Assembly: GCF_049306965.1 (NCBI RefSeq)
Contig: NC_133176.1
Coordinates: 20,556,001-20,620,000 of the forward strand
Source of the DNA: Danio rerio
Lineage: Eukaryota > Chordata > Actinopteri > Cypriniformes > Danionidae
Direction of reading: 5' to 3'
Length of the DNA: 64,000 nt
Shown: positions 50,547 to 61,600 of the stretch, one piece after another
Layout: every line of letters begins with the position of its first letter
How positions within the stretch are numbered: position 1 is the first letter of the stretch
The notes under the pieces: model-generated
Told to the model about the DNA's origin: nothing
Databases searched by the model: none
What the model saw: the letters and a program-made list of their open reading frames with translations, nothing else
Program-made: the position numbers and the translations under genes

Positions 50547-51598
50547 CAGTGCATCCGGATAGTATTCATAGCGCTTCATTTTTTCCACATTTTTGTTACA
50601 GCCCTATCCAAAATCAATTAAATTTCATTTATTTCTTCAATATTTTACACACAATACCCCTTTATGGAGTAAAAAATATTTTTTTGAAATCGTTGCCAAT
50701 TATTAAAAAATAAAAAAACCTGAAAAATCACATGAACATAAGAATTTGTAGCCTTTGCTGTGAAGCTCTAAATTAAGCTCAGGCACATTCTGTTTCCACT
50801 GATCATTCTTGAGATGTTTCAGTAGCTTTATAGAAGTTCACCCATGATAAATTCAGTTAAATGGACAAGATTTGAAAAGGCATACACCTGTCTATATAAG
50901 ATCCCAGGGTTGTCAGTGCATGTCAAAGCACAAATCAAGGAGAACCTTACAGAAGGACAACCATCTGTGCAGCAATCCACCAATCAGGCTTGTATGATAG
51001 AGTGTCCAGACGGAAGCCACTCCCAGCCTTGAATTTGCTAAAAGGCATCTGAAGGACTCTCAGACCACAAGAAACTAAATTCTCTGCTCAGATGAGACTA
51101 AAATTTAACACTTTGGAGTGAATGCCAGGCGTTACGTTTGGCGAAAACCAGGCTAATACCATCCCTACAATGAGGCATGGTGGTGGCAGCATCATGTTGT
51201 GGGGATGTTTTTCAGTAGCCGGAACAGGAAGACTAGTCCGGATAGAAGGAAAGATGAATGCAGCAATGTACAGAGACATCCTGAATGAAAACCTGCTTCA
51301 GAGTGCTCTTGACCTCAGACTGGGGTGACAGTTTATTTTCCAGCAGGACAATGACCCAAAGTGAAGCCACTTCATTGATATGTTGGCAGTGTGCGCCAAC
51401 ATATCAATGAAGTGGCTTCACAACAACTGTGCCCAGACCTAAATCCTGTAGAACATCTCTAGAGATCTGAAAATGGCTGTACACCAATGCTTCTCATCCA
51501 ACCTGATAGAGCTTGAGATTAATCCATTTTGGAATAAAGTTGTAATTTTAAAAAATGTGGAAAAAGTGAAGCGCTATGAATACTTTCCAGATGCACTG
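50547..51598 (+). mobile_element. Tc1-like transposon, broken, inserted in a SINE
   Basis: Inverted ends CAGTGCATCCGGATAGTATT and (reverse complement) CAGTGCATCTGGAAAGTATT extend over 33 bp and are flanked by TA duplications at 50545-50546 and 51599-51600. The frame from 51122 reads [20 protein letters not shown] and [18 protein letters not shown], the central DDE region of Tc1 transposase; the N-terminal helix-turn-helix is lost and the frame ends after LDLRLG. The element is 1052 bp against about 1.6 kb for an intact copy. A perfect 27-bp inverted duplication lies at 51361-51421. Confidence 0.92.
51361..51421. repeat. Perfect 27-bp hairpin with a 7-nt loop
   Basis: Left arm 51361-51387 (gtgaagccacttcattgata...) and right arm 51395-51421 are exact reverse complements, with loop agtgtgc. 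In Tc1 transposase the agtggcttca word is normal on the right side only, so the left arm is a templated inverted copy. Confidence 0.97.
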
Positions 51599-51764
51599 TA
51601 TGCTGGATAAGTTTGCAGTTCATTCCACTGTGGCTACCGCCGCGCCGATTATTAAAGGTAGCCTACTATGCCAAAAAGAAAATGAATGAATGAAGTGGCC
51701 ATTTGCAGATATTTATTATTGTAAAGATTATTATTGGAGATATTATTGTTATTATATATTAATT

Positions 51765-51995
51765 ATTACTAATTACCCTAGTTAAGCCGTTAAATGTCCC
51801 TTTAAGCTAAATACTAGTATCTCGAAAAATATCTTGTAAAATATAATTTGCGTTAATGACAGATAAAAGTTAATAGATAAATCAGACATCGGAAATTATT
51901 TAAACTATCATGTTTAGAAATGTTTAGAAAAAGTCTTTCTGATAAACAGACATTGGGAAAAAATATACAGGGGGCTAATAATTCTGACTTTGTTA
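51765..51995 (+). mobile_element. Tc1-type short inverted-repeat element, partial
   Basis: Contains taccctagttaagccgttaa, atgtccctttaagcta, tctcgaaaaatatcttgta and ends aggggggctaataattctga-like at about 51990. Same family as 383-640 and 6120-6515. Confidence 0.6.
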
Positions 51996-52255
51996 TAAGA
52001 GATCTAACAATGCCTCAACATGACTTTTTGACACTGGAGTGAGGGCAGAACAACAATACTCAACATGTTTTATTTACATTCTTTCTGATCTTCAATTAAA
52101 ATAGTTTCTATAATTCTTATAATTAATGTTAGTTTCTTTTGAATTAATAAAATTAAGAATCAAGTTAATAGAATTTTAGGAACTTAATAGTTAATGATGA
52201 AATTCAAGATTTTGTGGGATAACCTTCAATACGTTGGAGTGCTAACATAAATATG

Positions 52256-52329
52256 TGGCCAGTACGGGGATCGAACCCGCGACCTTGGCGTTATTAGCAC
52301 CACGCTCTAACCAACTGAGCTAACCGGCC
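52256..52329 (-). tRNA. tRNA-Ile (anticodon AAT)
   Basis: The minus strand folds as a full 74-nt tRNA: seven-base acceptor stem GGCCGGT/ACTGGCC (one G-T wobble), A box TTAGCTCAGTTGG, anticodon loop CTAATAA with anticodon AAT, five-pair anticodon stem, and T arm GCGGG-TTCGATC-CCCGT forming the B box. The discriminator base is A; CCA is not encoded, as expected for a eukaryote. There is no intron. AAT is read as inosine at position 34 and decodes Ile ATT/ATC/ATA. There is no run of four T for about 100 bp downstream on the minus strand, so the Pol III stop is weak or distant. Its 5' end faces the ptpn9 promoter. Confidence 0.96.
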
Positions 52330-52499
52330 AACTGTTTGGCTGAGTTGACACATACCATTACAAACCTAGCTAAATCCATGTTATGAACAGATAAAATGGA
52401 CTTTAAATAATTTTTAACGTTTATCTTTATGCATACCGTTTCCAGTGTGTTCCATCCGTGCCTCTTTCTAAATTTCAAATAATAAACCTCTTACTTTCC

Positions 52500-52640
52500 A
52501 AGCATACTTGCCCTTTACCATGTTTCTGCGCACGCGCGTCCATCCTGATGCGCGCGATGCTTGACAGGCACCAGCGGCGCGTTCCCGACAGTAGAGAGGG
52601 CGCGCCCGTAGACGTTGCTGCTCAGGCTTCAAGATGGCGG
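52500..52640 (+). promoter_or_regulatory. ptpn9: CpG-rich ptpn9 promoter with a YY1-type site over the start codon
   Basis: About 140 bp of GC- and CpG-rich DNA (repeated gcgcgcg and ggcgcgcc words) stands out from AT-rich surroundings directly before the ptpn9 ATG. AAGATGGCGG at 52631-52640 is the YY1 core and contains the ATG at 52634. A YY1 site spanning the initiator codon is a known arrangement in TATA-less vertebrate promoters. The transcription start itself is inferred. Confidence 0.55.
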
Positions 52641-55600
52641 AAGCCCTGACAAATCAAGAGGCGGTAAGATACCTACATTTTCACCAAGCTCTTCTTAAAT
52701 TTCATAGCGTGTTTCCTGAGCCGCCTCTGTTTTTCACTATGTTTAAGATAAAATGCTAGGTAACACACCTGTGGTTTATTTGTTAACAAGGGTGTGAATG
52801 AGAAACGCGGCCCTGTGGCTGTTTTTGAGGGAGCTGAGGTAAATGCTAGCCCTGTTAGCGAGCGAGCGACACTCAGCGTAGTAACGCAGATATAGCCATT
52901 TATGACATTTATAATGATCAGATATTACTGTCGATATATTGGGAGCTGTTATATAGCATTGTATAATGAATCTTATACTTGTTTGACTGAACACCAACTG
53001 TCTAGCAGTAAAGTAGCATTACGTTAGGTTGGCATTGGCATATAACGTGAATGCGCTCAGTCTAACGTAGTATGTTCACAGTCTTATTCCAGCATGGGCG
53101 CGTTATAGATCAAATACAGCGTAAGTCAAAAATCTGCATCGCTGTACTGTCATGTATGACGATATATGCTTCTGCAAAGTCGCTATCGGTAAAACCCAAA
53201 GCGAACCCGGTGTCAGATGTGCTCCAGTGCTGGAAAATGTGAGACGATTCTCACTTCTGTCTCGCCGTGTGAACACTCATCTAATGCTGGAGGTGCCATT
53301 TGTTCTAACTCGTCGAGGAAACTGTGTTACATGAGCGTCTGTCTGGACGATTGCTGTCGTTTATAGAGCTGTCAAATCACAATGCTGCTTCTGCACACTC
53401 ATGTGATTGAGTGTCAACTTGGCGCAATGTAGAAGTGATTTGTTTTGCATTGATGAATATGGTTTAGTTTTACTTTTGGAACCCATTTGGAAACCCCCCG
53501 TAACGTTATGTCAGGGCAGTGTGTGAAAGTGGACTGGTAACTATATTTATTAGTGCATTAGTTAGTGGTCAGCCAGTGTTTGAATTCAGTGGCTGTTTTA
53601 TAGATATCTAGAGATTGGGGTTATAATATAGCCACTGTGTGATAAAAGCTAAAATGTTTATGAGAAATATGAAAAGTTCGAAGTTAGTAAAGAAGTTGGT
53701 TAACATTAAGTTTGTAAAACATAGTTTAATACAATGGTTTTGTGTTTTAATGTATTATAAAATATAAGCGATGCTGGCAGAGGAATAAACATGGTCATTT
53801 AGAAATCATTAGGGCTGCTCGATATTGGAAAAAAATGGCATTGCGATATTGAGTATACTTTTACCAGATGAAAATGAATGGCTCTATTTCGAAACAATTC
53901 ATAGTTTTAGATTGATTTTGATGATTCTGTAATTTAGTTCATGTGCACGAATGAAAATAACTCAAAGCACTAGCATTGACAGATAGAGTGGAGCAAAAAT
54001 GCAAATAAAATGCAACAAAATTTGATGGTTTTTGAGAAGGTCTAGCAGGCAAAATAACAATAAACAAATGTAAAACATCATTGTATAGTCTACATTGTAT
54101 GTCAACCTGTATGTACTATTTTATTATTTTTCTTATGGTGATTGGCAGTAGAGAAAAAGTGGAGGTAGAGTACTAGAAGTAGAATAATCAGTTCTGTAAT
54201 TGTCGTCCAATCAAATCCCACATTGAAAATCTCATTATACAGAACAACCTCAAGACAAAATCGTTACACACAATCACCGAGTGACTGTTTAGACTTCATG
54301 TCACTGGTGAAAAGATGGTAGATGTCCACTGTGTGATGACTGAAATCACCAAATGACCTTAACCAATCAGTAAGTGCACCACATTTTCACACACACCAAT
54401 TCACACATCAACTGTAATACTCACTACAGTACTTTTGAAAGGGCTACTTTTTACTCTTATTTGAGTAATATTTACTAGATACTTTTACTCTACTTGCACT
54501 ACATTTTTGGGTAAGTAATGGTACGTTTACTTGTGTGATTATCAATTCTTTCCACCACTGCAGAATTCACATTTAGAAGATATAAGCTCTCAAAACTAGT
54601 TTCGCTTTTGCTAGTCAGATTTTTTAATCATTTTTTAATGACACAGTTTGAATAATTCTTGAAAAAATTGTAACAATGTTTTTTTGAATGTTTGTATTGG
54701 TGTCCATAATAAAGTTATTGTACCCATGCTAAAAGTTATTGTACCCATGCCTTTTCTTTAAAATATGGAAACAAGTTTAACCCCAGTATTTTCAATGGAC
54801 TTTTTTTGCCCTGCCACCCTGCTGCTAATGACGACGCCTGCGTTTAAATGGCCTTTCGACTTTTTTTTTTACACTTTACCAACCAAATGGATGCTTAAGT
54901 CTATTCAACTGATTGTTTTAATTTTATTACAACATCTGTGCTGTAAAAGGAAACTTACGAAATTGAAAATAGTCACATAAAGCTTTCACTGGAAGTTCAT
55001 CATTGGCTGAAAAACATTAGCTGTCCATAAAGCCCATTGGTTTCGAAAGTTTGATTAGTTCATCAGTTTTGAGAGGGATTCCATCAATGTCATTCTTCTG
55101 TGTCACTACCATTATAGCAATGATCTAGACTCTGCTATTCTTTTCTGTGAAGGAACCATCAAATATTTAATTACTTAAAAAGCAAGTCTTACTGACCCCC
55201 AATTTTGATGGCAGTGAACATTTAGGCTTAATTATTACATAAAACTAGATTCTGTAGGCCTCTACATCTGCATAAACAAATTAAAAGCTCAGATAAACAC
55301 AACAAAGAAAAAAATCTAGTCTAATAGTATTCAGGTTGTAATTGAAGAATAAAAATAATAATAATTCAATAATAATAGTAAATAAAACAATAACAAATGA
55401 TTCAATAAAATTAATGGTCCCACTTTATATTAAGTGTCCTTAACTACTATGTACTTGCATTAAAGAAATAAATACAATGTACTTACTGTGTTCATAATGT
55501 ATTTGAGAACACTTGTGGTGCTCTTGAGTTGGGGTAGGGGTTGGGTTATGGACAGTTTGGGTGGTATGGGTAGGTTTAAATGTGGGTTAAAGTGTAAGGG

Positions 55601-58600
55601 ATGGTCAACAGTGTATTTACAAATGTAATTACAGAAGTTAATTACAGATGTAATTACATACAGGTCTTTAATCAAGCATAAGTACACAATAAATACATGT
55701 ACTTAAACAATAAGTACATTGTAACAAACAATTAATTCCTGTGTAAGTACATATTAGTTAAGGCCACTTAATATAAAGTGGGACCAAATTAATCGCTACT
55801 AATGTTATTTACCTTGCGATGTCTCAAAATCACATGCTAATGATACATTATAATCCAGACTCAACATTGCGTATGATTGCGATTTGACATGTGATTGATT
55901 TCAGTACGATAACAATGCTGAAACGATATATTGTGAAGCCCCACATAAAACTCACAAAAATTCAATCCAAGTCTTGTGTATTTTTTATGAGGCTATGGAT
56001 CAATTTTGGGGTTGACAAGCTACAGGAGAAAGCCATCCGTTAGGATTCTTATTTTTTTCAGTGTATTTTGCCAGAATAAACAAGGACTTTTCATTTGCTC
56101 TCAGTGGAAAAGGATGCTGGTCGCAGCCAGATGGTGTTATGCTATGCAGCCAAACTGTGGCCAAGCCAGCATGTTATTTGATAATCTGAAAATATCTAAT
56201 ATCAACTGATTTATCAATGAGGTTCATGCGTTGTTAGTCACTATACATACAAGCCAGACGCAATCAACACAAAAATGCAAAAAAAGTCTGAAAGTGGTAT
56301 GTGTAACTGAAACTGAACATGCTTTTTCTTTGTTATGTACATTAAACGAAAAGAGTGTAATTTTTGTTTGTGTGTGTGTTTGCCAGGCAGTGGAGGAGTT
56401 CCTGGCTGAGCTGAGGTGTCGGGAACAGTCTCAAAATGCAGATCTCGTCAGTCAGATGACAGCGGTTAAGTTCCTCATGGCAAGAAAGTTTGATGTCTCT
56501 AGAGCCATAGATCTTTTTCAAGCTTATAAGGTACATTAAACTATAATGAGATGTGTGTGATTATCTGTATTGTGTGTGTGAGAGAGAAAGCCTTCACATT
56601 CTAATGCTTGTGTGTGCCTGTCTGCAGAACACCAGAATAAAGGAAGGCATTTACAATATTAACCCCAATGAGGAGCCTTTAAGGAGCGAGTTACTCAGTG
56701 GGAAATTCACAGTTCTGGTGAGTACGGTTTCACATCTACATAATGTGTGAATGTGTGAACTACTCATGAACAGATCAGATTTATGCATGCTGTTACCAGT
56801 TTGCTGTTGCTTTTCTGCTTGGAGGAACAATTTAGTTGGACAGACAGGGGATGGCATGACTCGTGTTTATTTTGGTCAGATCTGCTTTATCAGATATTAA
56901 AAACTATATCATATAAATGACTATATAAATGAGTGAGTGAGTACCATGAATATTTCCAATGTAATGTAATTACCATGTTATTTCTGGACTTACCAGTTGA
57001 TAAATAAAAAAGAGCAATTATCTGGAATTCTACATAAACTATTTAGAAGAGCATTTAACATGCATGTTGACTTTATGGAGCAAATGGAATTTATTTAAAC
57101 TCCTTTAATTTTTAAGTAATGCTTTTCAAAGATAATATATATGAAACCTACATTTTTCCAGCAGAACATCCATTTTAGATCACCTTAATATTACTTGCAT
57201 AAAAGTTAGCAAATTTCTAAAAACTGTGCAATTTTTAGAATTTATTTATATCTTCCAGATCAGAGAACAAAGAATTTTTATGAGGGTTATAGTATAAAGA
57301 CAATTAAACATTTTCAAATAAATTCTGTTCTTTTGAACTTTCTCTCTGTCAGAATAGACAAATAATCACATTTCTTTTTTTACAAAATAGCAGAAAATGT
57401 GGCTTTATCATTGGAGGAATAAATTGATTCTGTGAAATTAAACCAAATTTCTTTAAAAAATTCTATAAACTTTTCAAGCAGTTAGAGCAGATTGCTTTTA
57501 CCATCTTTATAGAGCAATTCCATGCAAATGTCAACCTTTCCATGAAAAAAAAGCTTTCACCAAAATAGCGAAACCCTTTCTAGGTTGTTTGTGTATGCTT
57601 GTACTGTAAAAGTACTCAAAAGTGTCTCTCTCTCAATGTTTTCCAACAATTATGTTTGAGTCACCAATGTCACACAAGTGGCAATTTCACATCTGTCACA
57701 TCCATAACAGAAAATAAAATAAAGTATCAAATAAAATCAATAGTTTTTTTTTTTTTTTAGTGAGCCACCTTATATCCTTTTGATTAGCATTGTTTTTTTT
57801 TGGGTTGTGCTGTTAATTCACAGAATGTCTACAAAGTATGTTGTACACTGTAAACTTGCAGTTGTTTTTGGTCACATCTGTAACACGTGCTTATTTTCCT
57901 AATTTTAAAAATCAATACCAGTTGATATTTTTCTGATCGCTTAACTCTGTGTAGTGTTAATGTTTCATTAAAATGTTAACATATACTTTGTATGTTTTAA
58001 GTTTTACTGCAAATGTCACACCCAGAATCGCTCATAATCAATCATACTAGGATGAAGCATAAGTTTTCTGATATTGGAGAAGATCCTCCCGCATGTTCTT
58101 TTTGAAAGCCCTTTTACTATGAAGCATGTTCTATTAAATTGTGTCAACCTTAATTCTGTGACAATTTTATTTTATTCACTTCGCTTTTTAAAGCAGTTTT
58201 TGACACTGGTAATCCAAATACAGGTTCTTTTAAATTGTAAAATTGCTTCAACATTGCATTTTTATAGAAATTTTGATCATTATAATGTCTTACCTTGTAG
58301 AAATGGGATGATGATCGATTTCAAGGTATACCGCAGTTTCAAACTGCAAGGTTTTAAAACCACCAAACTTTCTGCTATACTGTTCCTACGGTATATGCAA
58401 GTTTTTTTTTTTTTATGACAACAGTATCTCCAGCAGAAAAGAGATCTGAAGATGTCATTTTAAATTGTAAAGAAATCTGTGTTTTTAAAACTAATGAAAA
58501 CAGCAGAAGTCAATGAATCATTTGTATTATTTAGCCTGACATGTTTACTGCTCCAAAATATGAGACATTTCTCAAAAATTAAATATATTGTGTTCAAAGG

Positions 58601-61600
58601 GGAAAAGAGTTTTTGTTTTTTACCCAGATATTAAAAATGAATATATTTTAGAGCATTAACAGCAGTACTGTGAAACAGTGATATTTTTATTTAGGTTATC
58701 ATACCATCAGAATTTTATACCAGCCCATGCTTATTACTAAGTATAAGAGACTTCCAAGAAGCTAAAAAAAGGTTTTTATGTGTGTTGTGCATCTCATTTG
58801 CAAAGAAAACCTAAATAGTTTAAGTAAGGATAAGAAACTTTGGCAAACTGCAAATATACCAAAGAGCTTTTAATCACTTTCAGGTTATGCAGGCAAGTTG
58901 CGATCATTCATATTTACTGTTCCTGTAAACAAGCAAGGGAATCAAGGCCACCATCGTTGCTGAAATGACGGCAAAGGAAATTAAATCTCTGATCTCACAC
59001 CATCACACGCAGAGAGGGTCCATGATCTTTGTTTAGTCTGGATGTTACTGTTTGTTTCAGCCATTTTTCATTGAGGGTCAAGCTGTATACAGAGTTTGCT
59101 CACATGTTTGTGTAGGCAGATCCAATGTATTCATCACATCTTAAACAGTTTTCAGACCACAGAGCATCTGACAGAACTGCATTAATTCAACCTTTCTTTA
59201 ACATTTAACTGGCTGAAATGGATTTTATACTTGTTTTATACTTGTTTGTGTTTTCATGAGTATGTTTTTATATTTTGTCTAAGCATTATTATCATTTTTT
59301 TTTTTCCCCCACTTGTGTGTATAGCCCGGTCGTGATGCGAAAGGTGCAGCTTTGGCTCTTTTTACAGCACGTCTCCATCAGCCAGACCGCACTACCCATA
59401 AAGCTGTTCTTCAGGCCATTATATATCAGCTGGATAAGGCTATTGAGAGGTAAAAAAAAAAAAAAAAGACCACGTCCATTAAACTGATGAAATGTAATGT
59501 GTTTAACGACTCTGCAATTTTATCTCAAACATTTTTCTTCCCCCAGTGTTCAGACTCAGAGGGACGGGCTCATTTTCATCTATGACATGACTAACTCCAC
59601 ATATGCCAACTTTGACTATGAGCTTTGCGTCAAGATTTTGAATCTGCTTAAAGTAAGTGTTATGCTGTCAAGACCATCTGTCTGTTTCACAGTCTGCTCA
59701 TCTGGCATTAACCGAACTCGGTGGGGTTTTGGATTTGATCTTTCGATATACGGGAAGCTTTTCATCTGTCATTTGTATTTACTGTTACACATTATTGAGG
59801 GTTGGAACTGTGACGTCAAAAAAACGAAAGGTTAGTTGGTACCCTTGAGAGTTTCTTATGGGATATAATGGATTTTTTTTATTAATGAGTTATACTGGGT
59901 CTATGGAAAACAATTAGATGCTATTTGTGTGTAACTTACATTGTAGAGCACAAAATCACTCAAAGAAGGATGTTTCTAATGAGTTCTTTTGTAAACTGCA
60001 CACACAACCATAATATGCCTAAATTGTACACAAAGCATTCAAGTATTACCCACATATGTTTACCACAAAACATTTTACTCATGAATTGAAAAAAATCATA
60101 AAGACTCATAGGAAGATCATTGGTGAATTAGTCTTCCTCATTTTGACGTCAAGGCTGCAGAAATCTATTTGTGGAAAACTGGAGCTTTAATAATAATAAT
60201 TGCATGTCTGGGAAATGTTGTCAACATATCACAGCATTGTAGACCTTGTTTTGATTATATAGTGTATTTGACTAAATTAAAAGTTTCCTTAAAATTAACT
60301 AAGATTCTTTGATCAATGCAAATTTTAAAAGAACAGCATTAATTTCAAATGGAAGTCATTGAATAATTGAATGGCAAAACCTTAAACTGTACTGACCAGA
60401 AAAGTATTAGGAATGCACTAATGCCATTTTTTTTTTTTTTTTGGAACTGATCCGATCTCGATACAAATCCGATCCCAATACTGTGCCTTTTTTGTTTGTT
60501 TTTTGTTTTCTAAGTATATTACTGTTTCTATAGCTCTGGTCCTAAACTTGAATAATATATCTTCTTTAATAAAAGTAACAGACCTATTGGCCTACTATAC
60601 ATGACAGATGACACAATCTAACTAAAAACATGATGCTTGTTGTAAACTAGCCTACATTATTTGAGGGTTCGTTATGACATTGTGTCATAATGTTATGACA
60701 TTGTGTCATAATGTTATGACATTGTGTCATAATGTTATGACATCTGTTGTGGTCCAGATTATATTTCCTTTTTTAATATTAAGATTTTTCTTTTAAATCT
60801 CCAATAGGCTACTACTGTTGACAATAATTGTTGGTAAAATAATCTGATATTTTCATGCAGGTTTTACGCAGGCTAAACTAAACTGTCTGAGGACAGTTTT
60901 ACTTGATAATCCCTCGTCAAATCTCGCTGCGAGTGATACGGAGAAAGTTCAAAACAAGGGCTGCTTTTATGCTTCAATGCCAAAACACAAACTGGTCTTT
61001 TAAATAAAATCTTAATATAAATAAATTTACTGTGACATGTTCACAGTTTCAGAGTAGCCTATATTAGGCTAAATAATTTTTCTGTTATTGACAATCCTGA
61101 AGAGCAGGTAATAACCCTCTCTACTCCATTACTGCAAATGCGATCTGCTGATCTAACAGACACAGTGCAACATGATTTAGAAACGGGAATGAACTTCTTG
61201 TTGCTGGTAAAAAATAAACACATTTAATGCAAAACTAAATCAATTTCTTCACTGATTATTTAAACTAACAAATAGTCTTGGAGAAAGTTTTTTGTGTTTT
61301 CAAACACAACATGCAGTTTGAATTATGAATAAATGGAGAATGATTGACAAGCTCAGCGGCGGAACTACTGAACTGAACATGAAGTTAACCATGTGAATAT
61401 TCAAACTATAGAATGGCTTCAGAAACATTTGGGATATGGTAGGCCTACATGACTAGTTTCTAGTGCCTTATAATAGGCTACCTTCATGGCTTAGTTAGCT
61501 TATAAACAGAATATAGCTCACGTGCAGGATCGGATTTGGATCGGTACAAGCTGGCCAATGCTTGATCCAGCAAAAATATGCGGTATTGAACCAATGTCTG

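Larger units (their letters stand above)
50251..51692 (+). mobile_element. DANA-type SINE split by a Tc1-like transposon
   Basis: The head (gtattgtggtggcacagtgt, B box ggttcaagcc) and body run to 50546, and the 3' part resumes at 51599 (tatgctggataagtttgcag) and ends aaaatgaatgaatg. Flanks aagtagccatt (50240-50250) and aagtggccatt (51693-51703) are the target duplication with one change. Confidence 0.92.
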
